Shown piece by piece: positions 8,063 to 15,900 of a stretch of DNA of 64,000 bases. Source of the stretch: UBA4417 sp031550085. Its GTDB lineage: Bacteria > Bacteroidota > Bacteroidia > Bacteroidales > UBA4417. Under the pieces are notes generated by a model. The model was not told where the DNA came from and did not search any database. It was given only the letters and a program-made list of their open reading frames with translations. Position numbers and translations under genes: made by a program. Numbering within the stretch: position 1 is the first letter of the stretch; each line of letters begins with the position of its first letter. The DNA lies in contig JAVBOY010000038.1 in assembly GCA_031550085.1 (NCBI GenBank), positions 20,452-84,451 of the forward strand. Direction: 5' to 3'.

Positions 8063-9955
8063 TTATTTTTGAATGATTTCGCTTAGTTCCATCCACCGCA
8101 ACGTTTTTTCATCAATGCGGGTTTCTATTTCGCCGTAGCGAAGCGAATAAGTTTGGAGTTTATCGAGCGGAAGCTCTCCCGAGTTGAGAATTTTCAGTAC
8201 TTCCTTTTTTTCGATTTCCAAGGCGTTGATTTCTTTCTCCAGAGTTTCAAATTCTTTCAATTGTTTGAAGGTCGGCTTGTTGGAAACCGGTTTTTCCTTA
8301 TCGGATACTGCCTTTTGAACTGATTTCAATTCCTTGTTTTCGCGTTGCTTTTTCTTTTGCTCCTGTATTTTGTGACGGTAGTAAGTGGTGTAGTTTCCAT
8401 AAAAATCTTTGACCTTTCCGTTGCCTTCAAATACAAATACATGATCGCAGACTTTATCCAACAAAAAACGATCGTGTGAAACCACCAGCACACACCCTTC
8501 AAAGTCCAGTAAAAATTCTTCCAATACCTGCAAGGTATGAATATCCAGATCGTTGGTCGGCTCGTCCAGAAGAATAAAATTGGGGTTTTTAATCAACTCC
8601 AGAAGCAAGAACAAACGCCGTTTTTCTCCACCAGAAAGGCTTGAAAAATAAGCGTTTTGAACTTCGTACGAAAAATCGAATTTATATAAAAATTGAGTAG
8701 CCGAAATCGAACGCTTCTCGAAACGGATTTCTTCGGCCACATCTTTGACAATATCCACCACCCGCTTGTCTTCTTTGGGTTGCAGGCCTTCCTGTGCATA
8801 ATAACTCATCACCACGGTTTGCCCGCGTATGATTTTTCCCCGGTCGGGTTGCATGCGGCCTGCAATCAGGTTCAGCAGCGTCGATTTTCCCGTTCCGTTC
8901 AAACCGACCACACCCGCTTTTTCTCCTTTTTTGAAAACATGCGAAAAATCTTCGATGACTTTGAAATCGCCGAACGATTTGTGAATGTTGTTGATTTCAA
9001 CGATGTTGCCGCCCAGCCGGGTGGATTCGATGGCAAATTTCAGTTCGCTGGAATCGCTGCGCTGGAGGGCTTTTTCCTTCAAATCGTCAAATGCGTCGAC
9101 CCGGGCTTTGCTTTTGGTACCGCGTGCCTTGGGCATCCGGCGGATCCATTCCAGTTCGGTGCGGTACAGGTTTAGCGCTTTCTCTTTTGACATTTCTTCC
9201 ATTTGGTCGCGTTCCACCTTTTTTTCCAAATAATACGAATAATTGCCCCGGAAAGGATAAATGGAATTGTGTTCCATTTCCAGAATGGTATCGCAGACGT
9301 TATCCAAAAAATACCGGTCGTGCGTAACCAGCAAAATACTCAACGACTCATTCGAAAGATAATTTTCCAGCCATTCGATCATTTCAAAATCCAGGTGGTT
9401 GGTCGGTTCGTCGAGCAAAAGCAATTCCGGTTCGCCGATCAAGGCGCTTGCCAAAGCTACTTTTTTACGTTGCCCGCCCGAAAGCGATTTAACGATTTGC
9501 GACAAATCGTTGATGGCAAACTGGCTAAGGATTTCGCGCGCCTGCGTTTCGTACTGCCAGGCATTGAGGCTGTCCATCTGGGCGGTACAGGCATTCAGGC
9601 GGGCAATGGCTTCGGGCGAATTTTCTTGCTTTACCTGTTCCAGGCTTTGTTCGTAATCGTGCAAGGCCCGCATAAATTCGTTATCCGTATGGAAAATGGC
9701 ATCCAAAATCGAAAGCTCTTCGTTGAATTTGGGATTTTGAGGCAGGTACGCAACCCGCAAATCGCGCCGGAAGGTGATTTTTCCGCTGTCAGCGCTATCC
9801 AAACCTCCGATAATATTCATCAGGGAGGTTTTTCCCGTACCGTTCCGCGCAATCAAGGCGATTTTTTGCCCCTTGTTGATCCCAAAACTGATGTTTGAGA
9901 AAAGGACTTTTTCGCCATAGGCTTTGGATAAATTTTCAACCTGAAGAATATTCAC
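8063..9955 (-). CDS. ABC-F family ATPase, Uup-like
   Basis: Cytosolic, membrane-domain-free ABC-F protein with two nucleotide-binding domains, of the class that acts on ribosomes. NBD1 has Walker A ARNGTGKTS, signature LSGGQRKKVALA and Walker B LLLLDEPTNHLD; NBD2 has LNGTGKST, LSGGEKRRL and FILLDEPTNDLD. A long basic linker joins them, and the C-terminal 90 or so residues form a predicted coiled coil (KQLKEFETLEKEIN onward), as in E. coli Uup; the 630-residue length also fits. The gene is convergent with the small-protein cassette, with an 8-bp gap. Whether it protects against an antibiotic cannot be told. Confidence 0.9.
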   Translation of the reverse strand: MNILQVENLSKAYGEKVLFSNISFGINKGQKIALIARNGTGKTSLMNIIGGLDSADSGKITFRRDLRVAYLPQNPKFNEELSILDAIFHTDNEFMRALHDYEQSLEQVKQENSPEAIARLNACTAQMDSLNAWQYETQAREILSQFAINDLSQIVKSLSGGQRKKVALASALIGEPELLLLDEPTNHLDFEMIEWLENYLSNESLSILLVTHDRYFLDNVCDTILEMEHNSIYPFRGNYSYYLEKKVERDQMEEMSKEKALNLYRTELEWIRRMPKARGTKSKARVDAFDDLKEKALQRSDSSELKFAIESTRLGGNIVEINNIHKSFGDFKVIEDFSHVFKKGEKAGVVGLNGTGKSTLLNLIAGRMQPDRGKIIRGQTVVMSYYAQEGLQPKEDKRVVDIVKDVAEEIRFEKRSISATQFLYKFDFSYEVQNAYFSSLSGGEKRRLFLLLELIKNPNFILLDEPTNDLDIHTLQVLEEFLLDFEGCVLVVSHDRFLLDKVCDHVFVFEGNGKVKDFYGNYTTYYRHKIQEQKKKQRENKELKSVQKAVSDKEKPVSNKPTFKQLKEFETLEKEINALEIEKKEVLKILNSGELPLDKLQTYSLRYGEIETRIDEKTLRWMELSEIIQK

Positions 9956-10030
9956 TTGCTGTTTATTTTTTTAGATATATGAAAAACGGGAAATCGGAAA
10001 TTGATTTGATGCCTTTCTTTCTGAAAAGGG

Positions 10031-10597
10031 TTATACCCCGTTCATCAAATGCTCGATTAAAATTTTAGCTCCGATGGCAATCAAAATCAATCCGCCGATA
10101 ATTTCCATGCGGTGTCCGAATTTTAATCCCAGTTTTTTCCCGAACAACATGCCCAGCATGGATGCCACAAACGTTACAAAAGCAATAACCAAAAGCGAAA
10201 CACAAATGTTGAGTTGGAGGAATACCAAGCTGAATCCGACGACCAACGCATCGATACTGGTTGCAACACCCATGGCAATGCGGCGGCGCCACGAAAAAAT
10301 ATTGACGGACTCGGGCGTTTTGTCGGGTTTCAGGCTTTCCCAAATCATTTTTCCGCCAATCAACACCAGGAGCCCGAACGCAATCCAATGGTCCGACGCC
10401 TGGACGTAATCCTTTACACTCGACCCGATCAACCAGCCGCACAACGGCATCAATCCCTGAAAAATTGCAAATACCAAAGCCAATTCAACAGCGTTCCAAA
10501 ACTTGATTTTAGGAAGCAAGACGCCGTTTGTAATGGAAACGGCAAAGGTATCGAAAGACAAACCAATGGCAATCAAGACAATGGTAACAAACTCCAT
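10031..10597 (-). CDS. mntP: Manganese efflux pump MntP
   Basis: A 188-residue protein with six predicted transmembrane helices. The family's conserved membrane aspartates are visible (IGLSFDTFAVS in helix 1 and VATSIDALVVG in the second half), the internal-duplication pattern of MntP/YebN exporters. The ATG at 10597 is used: an in-frame extension to 10888 adds a polar segment and would run over the divergent mqnE start. The 154-bp spacer to mqnE holds a perfect 21-bp palindrome. No clear yybP-ykoY riboswitch was found upstream. Confidence 0.9.
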   Translation of the reverse strand: MEFVTIVLIAIGLSFDTFAVSITNGVLLPKIKFWNAVELALVFAIFQGLMPLCGWLIGSSVKDYVQASDHWIAFGLLVLIGGKMIWESLKPDKTPESVNIFSWRRRIAMGVATSIDALVVGFSLVFLQLNICVSLLVIAFVTFVASMLGMLFGKKLGLKFGHRMEIIGGLILIAIGAKILIEHLMNGV

Positions 10598-10719
10598 GCT
10601 TTTTAAATTTGCCGTAAAAGTACAAGAAAATTTTGGAGCTGAACGATCGCAGCGAAAGGAAATGCGGGAACTGTTTGCCGTATAGGGAACAATTGTTATT
10701 TTATCGGCCGTTATATTGT

Positions 10720-10740
10720 TTGCAAAAGTTACTTTTGCAA
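10720..10740. promoter_or_regulatory. Palindrome over the mqnE -7 box
   Basis: A perfect 21-bp palindrome with 10-bp arms (TTGCAAAAGT around one central T). It contains TACTTTTG (10730-10737), a match to TAnnTTTG 15 bp before the mqnE ATG, so a bound protein would cover the start of transcription. It lies in the divergent mntP/mqnE spacer. No good -33 TTG was found. Confidence 0.45.
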
Positions 10741-10751
10741 AAAAAAGTTTC

Positions 10752-11864
10752 ATGGATTCATTTCTTACTACAACGTCATTGTCTGCTGACTTACAGCAAA
10801 TTGCCGATAAAGTATTTTCCAACCAACGCATTACGCCCCAGGAAGGTGTTATGCTTTTTGAAAAGGGCGAATTGGGATTTTTGGGCATGCTGGCTGATCA
10901 TGTCCGTCAAAGATTGAACGGCGACAAGGTGTATTACAACAGAAACGTCCACATCGAACCCACCAATATTTGCGTAAACAATTGCCGCTTTTGTTCCTAT
11001 TCGCACCATTTCAGCAAGATTCAGTGGGAATTGACGGTCGACGAAATGGTGGAAACCGTGAAATCGCTGAGTTCCGAAATTACCGAAGTCCATATTGTGG
11101 GCGCTGTGCATCCCGACCGGGATATTTATTATTATGCGGATTTGTTGAAACGGGTGCGGGAAGCCAAGCCCGAAGTGCATATCAAAGCATTTACGGCTGT
11201 GGAAATCCAGTATATGGTTGAAAAAGCCAAAATGACCCTCGAAGAAGGATTGAAGTTCTTGCAGCAAAACGGCTTGGACTCTTTGCCCGGCGGCGGCGCT
11301 GAAATATTTGATCCGACCGTTCGCACCGAAATTTGCGGCAAGAAATCGTCCTCCGGGAAATGGCTCGAAATTCATCGTACGGCACACCAATTGGGAATTC
11401 CGACTAATGCAACCATTTTATACGGACACATCGAAACGTTCGGGCACCGCATCGACCATTTGAACCGGCTCCGTTTGTTGCAGGACGAAACGCAAGGGTT
11501 CAATGCCTTTATTCCACTGAAATTCCGGAATCAGAATCACACCATGTCGCACATCCGGGAAGTTTCCTTGATCGACGATTTGAAGAATTATGCCGTTACC
11601 CGCATTTTTTTGGACAATATTCCACATTTAAAAGCTTACTGGCCCATGATCGGCAAACAAATGGCGGCCTTGGCCCTGGCTTTTGGCGTGGATGATCTGG
11701 ATGGAACCATCAACGATTCGACCAAAATTTATTCGCTGGCAGGCTCCGACGAACAGTCGCCTTCCATGAGTACAGACGAAATTTGTTCAATAATTCGTCA
11801 AGCCGATCGAACACCGGTGGAGCGTGATTCGTTATATCATCCGATTGAAAAAGTTATTTTATAA
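10752..11864 (+). CDS. mqnE: Aminodeoxyfutalosine synthase MqnE (radical SAM)
   Basis: Radical-SAM enzyme of the futalosine menaquinone pathway that joins 3-[(1-carboxyvinyl)oxy]benzoate to the adenosyl group of SAM. The iron-sulfur ligands CX3CX2C are Cys74, Cys78 and Cys81 (370-residue protein from the ATG at 10752). The SLPGGGAEIFDPTVRTEIC segment is typical of MqnE rather than MqnC. queD follows 10 bp later, so the two are likely one transcript. Its presence implies menaquinone via futalosine rather than MenFDHCEBA. A start at 10716 is also open, but it would place the promoter palindrome inside the gene. Confidence 0.9.
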   Translation: MDSFLTTTSLSADLQQIADKVFSNQRITPQEGVMLFEKGELGFLGMLADHVRQRLNGDKVYYNRNVHIEPTNICVNNCRFCSYSHHFSKIQWELTVDEMVETVKSLSSEITEVHIVGAVHPDRDIYYYADLLKRVREAKPEVHIKAFTAVEIQYMVEKAKMTLEEGLKFLQQNGLDSLPGGGAEIFDPTVRTEICGKKSSSGKWLEIHRTAHQLGIPTNATILYGHIETFGHRIDHLNRLRLLQDETQGFNAFIPLKFRNQNHTMSHIREVSLIDDLKNYAVTRIFLDNIPHLKAYWPMIGKQMAALALAFGVDDLDGTINDSTKIYSLAGSDEQSPSMSTDEICSIIRQADRTPVERDSLYHPIEKVIL

Positions 11865-11874
11865 AAATATCGTT

Positions 11875-12321
11875 ATGGCAAAAATTCGAGTAACCAAAGA
11901 ATTTCGTTTTGAAATGGCGCATGCCCTGGAAGGCTATGATGGCCTGTGTAAAAATATTCACGGGCATTCGTATGAATTGAACGTAACCGTGACCGGCGAG
12001 CCGCTTTCGGATCCCAGTTCTCCCAAATTGGGAATGGTACTTGATTTTGGCGACTTGAAAAAGATTGTCAACGAGGTGATTGTGTCAAAATTTGACCATG
12101 CCCTGGCGTTGAACCGTGTGATGGCAAAAGAATTGGCGCCCGTCCGACATACGGCTTTTGACAAAGTGATTTATCTGGACTACCAACCCACCAGCGAACT
12201 GATGGTGGTGGATTTTGCGCACCGCATTGCGGCGTTGTTGCCGCCAACGGTAAAATTGCATTCGGTTTTGCTTCGCGAAACGGCCACATCCTATGCCGAA
12301 TGGTTTGCAGAAGACAATTAG
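11875..12321 (+). CDS. queD: 6-carboxy-5,6,7,8-tetrahydropterin synthase QueD
   Basis: T-fold enzyme (148 residues) of the PTPS family, probably making 6-carboxytetrahydropterin for queuosine/7-deazaguanine synthesis. Zinc ligands fit His16 (EMAHAL), His30 and His32 (IHGHSYEL); Cys25 (GLCKNIHGH) is in the place of the catalytic Cys, KFDHALALN carries the catalytic Asp-His, and LRETATSYAEW the substrate-binding Glu. The ATG at 11875 gives the standard N-terminus; the longer frame overlaps mqnE. A true PTPS role is an alternative but less likely here. Confidence 0.9.
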   Translation: MAKIRVTKEFRFEMAHALEGYDGLCKNIHGHSYELNVTVTGEPLSDPSSPKLGMVLDFGDLKKIVNEVIVSKFDHALALNRVMAKELAPVRHTAFDKVIYLDYQPTSELMVVDFAHRIAALLPPTVKLHSVLLRETATSYAEWFAEDN

Positions 12322-12336
12322 AAAAATCCTTTTACT

Positions 12337-12377
12337 AAAAAAACGGTTTCAGAGGGATGCGCTGAAACCGTTTTTTT
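12337..12377. terminator. Bidirectional terminator between queD and the S46 peptidase gene
   Basis: Perfect 16-bp stem (12337-12352 with 12362-12377) with A/T tails on both flanks and a 9-nt loop, between convergent genes. Confidence 0.85.
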
Positions 12378-12399
12378 TGTATTTGTATATCGGGGATTC

Positions 12400-14553
12400 C
12401 TATTCCACAATCGTCATTTCGTCGACCAAACGCTTGGCGCCGGCAAATTTATCGATGACAAACAGGCAGTAACGGATATCCAGGGCAATGTTGCGGCAGA
12501 TCTCCGGATCGTACATCAGATCGCTCATGGTGCTTTCCCAGGTACGGTCGAAGTTGATTCCGATCAAATTTCCGTTTCCGTCTAAAACCGGGCTTCCGGA
12601 ATTACCGCCGGTCGTATGGTTTGAAGCCAGAAAAGCCACGTGAATTTTTCCATCTTTCGCAGCATAGCGGCCGTAATCTTTGGTTTGGAATAATTGTTTC
12701 AATTTCGGTTCCACCACATAATCGTAAATATCGGGGTTTTCCTTGGCCATAATTCCTTCCAGCGTGGTATAATACTTGTAGTCCACGCCGTCGGCCGGTT
12801 GATTTCCTTGAATAAAACCGTAGGCTACACGCAAGGTGAGATTGGCATCGGGATAAAAACGCTTGTCGGGCTGAAACTCCATTTGCGCTGCCATGTAAAT
12901 CCGTTGCAGGCTATCCAACTGGTCGCTGAACGCATCCAATTTTGGGCTGAATTCATCGATGGCTTTTTGATACAGTTGAACCGCCAACGTATACGCTTCA
13001 TCCTTTTCAATTTTTTTGGCATCCGAGCGCTTGAAGTTTGCCAACAGGTTCGTTACTTTTTGCTTGTCGGTAAACATCGTTTTTCCGTAAAGTGTTGCTG
13101 CCCAATTTGCAAAATCCCAATGGTGTTTTTTTACCATTTTGGAAACCAATTCGGGATAGTTGCCGATGGTTTTTTCGGTAATGCAGGTAGAAAACAGGCT
13201 GGTAAATATTTTTTGGTCGATGGTCCGGTCGTAATTTTGGAAAAATGTTTCGGCCGCCGCTTTCAACCGGTTGATTTGTACGCGGATGGTCGAATCGGAA
13301 ACTTTCGGATCGTTGCAGTTTTTCACCAGGCGGTCGAACGAGTAAGTATACCGGATCAGTTCCACACTCAGCGGCCCTTCGGCCAAATAGGTGAAGTCGC
13401 TGTACACCTTGGAGTATTCATTGTAGGCATTTCCGTATGTTTCGAGCAGGTTTTGATACTTCCCGCCCGAAGCGGTTTGCGCCCATTGGGAAAATTGCTT
13501 TTCAAAGGTTTGCTTTTTTTCAATTGCATGAAAACGTTCGATTCCCATGCTTTCGCCGATCCATTTTTTCCAGCCGTTGGAAATGGACGCTGCTTTGGAT
13601 GAATATTGAATCCGCGTCAGTTTGTCGGCATCCATCGCCGCTTTGATAATATCCAAACGTTTTCCGCGCAAATCGATGGCTATAGGGTTCCGCTCGTTGG
13701 CATACATGTTGACGGCTTGCGAAGGCAAGTATTCGCGGGTGGTTCCCGGATAACCGAAGATAAAGGAGAAATCTCCTTCCTGAATGCCTTTTAATGAAAT
13801 TTTCAAGTACTTTTTCGGTTGGTAGGGTACATTCTCTTTGGAATAGTCAGCCGGTTTGTTGTCTTTGTTCGCATAAATACGGAACACCGAGAAATCGCCG
13901 GTATGGCGGGGCCAAACCCAGTTGTCGGTATCGCCGCCGAACTTACCGATATTCGAAGGCGGAGCGCCTACCAAACGCACATCCGTAAACACTTCGTTTA
14001 CAAATAAATAATATTGGTTTCCCGAATAAAACGGTTTGATATAAGCTTTGTAATGTGAGCCTTCGATGGCTTGTTTTTCAATGGCTTTGCAGTTTTTTGA
14101 AACAATCTTTTCCCGTTCGGCCTGGCTCATGGAAGCGGTTACGCCCTCCAGAACTTTTTGAGTTACGTCTTCCATCCGGATCAAAAATTCAACCGAAAGC
14201 CCGGGATTGGGAAGTTCTTCGGCCAGGGATTGCGCCCAAAAACCATTGGTCAGATAATCGTGTTCCAGCGAACTATGCTTTTGAATTTGATCGTAGCCGC
14301 AATGGTGGTTCGTCAACACCAAACCTTGGTCGGAAACCAATTCTCCCGTACAGCCGCCGCCAAACAGCATAATGGCGTCTTTTAAACTGGATTTGTTGAT
14401 GTTGTAAATATCATCGGCTGTAATTTTCAGCCCCATCGATTGCATTTCTTTTTCATTTAATTGCTTCAGCAAGATGGGCAGCCACATGCCTTCGCCGGCT
14501 TTTGACACGAATAGGGCGAGAAGTAGGAGGGAAGATAGAAATGTTTTTTTCAT
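12400..14553 (-). CDS. S46 family dipeptidyl-peptidase, DPP11-like
   Basis: Exported serine exopeptidase (717 residues) releasing dipeptides, likely in the periplasm. Signal peptide 1-19 (MKKTFLSSLLLLALFVSKA). Catalytic His84 is in TNHHCGYDQ and catalytic Ser652 in GGNSGSP. Arg670, 18 residues after the Ser, sits exactly where P. gingivalis DPP11 has Arg673 relative to Ser655 (DPP7 has Gly), which predicts Asp/Glu preference at P1. The ATG at 14553 is chosen because it starts the signal peptide; the frame stays open another 72 codons upstream only because it reads an 8-bp repeat array. Family is certain, DPP11 subtype likely. Confidence 0.92.
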   Translation of the reverse strand: MKKTFLSSLLLLALFVSKAGEGMWLPILLKQLNEKEMQSMGLKITADDIYNINKSSLKDAIMLFGGGCTGELVSDQGLVLTNHHCGYDQIQKHSSLEHDYLTNGFWAQSLAEELPNPGLSVEFLIRMEDVTQKVLEGVTASMSQAEREKIVSKNCKAIEKQAIEGSHYKAYIKPFYSGNQYYLFVNEVFTDVRLVGAPPSNIGKFGGDTDNWVWPRHTGDFSVFRIYANKDNKPADYSKENVPYQPKKYLKISLKGIQEGDFSFIFGYPGTTREYLPSQAVNMYANERNPIAIDLRGKRLDIIKAAMDADKLTRIQYSSKAASISNGWKKWIGESMGIERFHAIEKKQTFEKQFSQWAQTASGGKYQNLLETYGNAYNEYSKVYSDFTYLAEGPLSVELIRYTYSFDRLVKNCNDPKVSDSTIRVQINRLKAAAETFFQNYDRTIDQKIFTSLFSTCITEKTIGNYPELVSKMVKKHHWDFANWAATLYGKTMFTDKQKVTNLLANFKRSDAKKIEKDEAYTLAVQLYQKAIDEFSPKLDAFSDQLDSLQRIYMAAQMEFQPDKRFYPDANLTLRVAYGFIQGNQPADGVDYKYYTTLEGIMAKENPDIYDYVVEPKLKQLFQTKDYGRYAAKDGKIHVAFLASNHTTGGNSGSPVLDGNGNLIGINFDRTWESTMSDLMYDPEICRNIALDIRYCLFVIDKFAGAKRLVDEMTIVE

Positions 14554-14895
14554 TATTATAGATAGTGAAGTGTGAACAGTGAAGGGTGAGTTGTTTGTTG
14601 AACTGTTGAATTGTTGAGGTGTTGAATTGTTGAATTGTTGAATTGTTGAGGTGTTGAATTGTTGAATTGTTGAGGTGTTGAATTGTTGAATTGTTGAACT
14701 GTTTAATTGTTGAGGAGTTGAATCGTTGAATTGTTGAGTTGTTGAACTGTTTATTTGTGAATGGGACAAGGTTTGTTATTCGTTTTTTGTTGTTCGTTTA
14801 CCCGTCACCCGTCACTAGTTTACTCGTTAAATGCTTGGTTTCGTTCATTGCGATAATTTAATCTACTATTATTTCTATTCTAATCGCATAGGGTA
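14554..14895 (-). repeat. Mosaic intergenic repeat, copy A (upstream of the S46 peptidase)
   Basis: Read on the minus strand, this spacer is a chain of short modules shared with 33.17-33.60 and 34.35-34.58 kb: a TATGCGATTAGAAT module (14890-14853), a CGAGT/GACGGGTGACGGG module (14828-14800), a GTAAACGAACAAC module (14799-14770), a run of about 20 degenerate 8-bp units YTCAACAR (14765-14600), and the 19-mer CTCACCCTTCACTGTTCAC (14590-14572), just before the peptidase ATG. No gene is present here. Confidence 0.8.
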
Positions 14896-14901
14896 AATAA
14901 G

Positions 14902-14947
14902 GTGCGTTGCGAATCGATGGTATCATTCACAACGCACATTTTATCGG
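14902..14947 (-). terminator. Hairpin terminator of ridA
   Basis: Stem GTGCGTTG/CAACGCAC (14902-14909 with 14940-14947) plus an inner GAAT/ATTC stem, just downstream of the ridA stop on the minus strand and followed by a T-rich stretch. Confidence 0.6.
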
Positions 14948-14957
14948 GTACGGATTC

Positions 14958-15335
14958 TTATTTTACAGCAATGGTTTCGATTTCAACCAATACGTCCTTG
15001 GGTAAACGCACAACGCCGTAAGCGGCACGTGCAGGGCTTTCGGCCGGGTAATATTTCCCGTAAACTTCGTTCATAGCGGCAAAATTGTTCATGTCCGAAA
15101 GCAGACAGGTTGATTTTATAACATCGGCAAAGGTATAACCGGCCGCTTCCAAAATGGCTGCAATGTTTTGCATCACTTGCTCGGTTTGTTCTTTGATACC
15201 GCCTTCCACCACATTGCCGGTGGCCGGATCGATGGGAACTTGTCCGGAAATAAATAACATGCCGTTTGCTTCAACGGCTTGACTGTAAGGGCCAATAGCG
15301 GCGGGCGCTTTTTCGGTGTGGATAATTTTTTTCAT
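14958..15335 (-). CDS. RidA family enamine/imine deaminase
   Basis: A 125-residue YjgF/YER057c/UK114 protein that hydrolyses reactive 2-aminoacrylate-type enamines made by PLP enzymes. Signatures: IGPYSQAV near residue 14, LFISGQVPIDPATG, and the SPARAAYGVVRLPKD segment with the Arg that binds substrate carboxylate, ending VEIETIAV. The start at 15335 gives the standard MKKIIHTEKAP N-terminus; a 30-codon upstream extension has no family support. It stands alone, followed by a hairpin. Confidence 0.95.
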   Translation of the reverse strand: MKKIIHTEKAPAAIGPYSQAVEANGMLFISGQVPIDPATGNVVEGGIKEQTEQVMQNIAAILEAAGYTFADVIKSTCLLSDMNNFAAMNEVYGKYYPAESPARAAYGVVRLPKDVLVEIETIAVK

Positions 15336-15548
15336 GGAATAGGAAACTTGATTTTTGATGGCCAAAGTTACAAAACACCCGTTAAAAATCCGGAACGAAT
15401 CTTTGAAAAGTGGCGTAAAAAGCAAAGGCGGTTGTTTAAAAATCGTACTAAATATCTGTAATTCCGTTTACCTGTTGAAGTCCTGACGGACTATGAGATT
15501 TATGCCTTTTTCTTCTATTGGCTATTATTTTCCTACGGGAAATTTTGC

Positions 15549-15860
15549 TACAAAGATATCGCCACTACGTGGCTTGCAAGGTATGTTGCCCTTACGTGGC
15601 TTATTTGTCGTTTTTTCCAAAGATTTCGCCACTACGTGGCTTGCAAGGTATGTTGCCCTTCCGTGGCTTGTTTGTCGTTTTTTACAAAGATTTCGCCACT
15701 ACGTGGCTTGCAAGGAGCTTTGGTTTTGTGTTACAAAGGTTTCGCCGTGATGAGGCTTGTTGGTGTTTTTTCCACCAAAAATATTACATAGCGGCGTAGC
15801 CGCGATATCTTTGTAATCAAGGCAATCCCATTAAGGAAAAGCAGCGTAGCTGCGAAATCT
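15549..15860. repeat. REP-like hairpin array with invariant TAC loop
   Basis: Three direct units begin at 15552, 15619 and 15686 (67-bp period), a decayed fourth at 15735, and two inverted units lie at 15791-15815 and 15841-15860. Each has AAAGATWTCGC and a 13-nt hairpin with a 5-bp stem and TAC loop: GCCAC-TAC-GTGGC (15561-15573, 15628-15640, 15695-15707), GCGGC-TAC-GCCGC (15791-15803, inverted) and GCAGC-TAC-GCTGC (15841-15853, inverted). Stem positions 3 and 4 vary in matched pairs. Open frames here are artefacts of the repeat. The array fills most of the 565-bp ridA/ligA spacer. Confidence 0.85.
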
Positions 15861-15900
15861 GAAGTTTTGTACAAAACTTTAAAGATAAAAAGCAACGACT

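Noticed and set aside
9203..9898. 231-codon frame opposite the ABC-F gene
   Set aside because: Antisense shadow of a strongly conserved ATPase; no independent support.
10598..10888. 97-codon extension of mntP
   Set aside because: It lacks membrane or family similarity and overlaps the mqnE start and promoter palindrome on the other strand.
12694..13602. 302-codon open frame opposite the S46 peptidase
   Set aside because: It is a shadow of the peptidase coding strand and has no recognisable domain.
14554..14769. 72-codon N-terminal extension of the S46 peptidase
   Set aside because: It translates the 8-bp repeat array into a Q/N/S/T-rich tail and would bury the signal peptide that starts at 14553.
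15493..15799. Two overlapping open frames of 85 and 93 codons
   Set aside because: They read repeatedly through the 67-bp REP-like units (the same peptide phrase recurs), so they are artefacts of the repeat.
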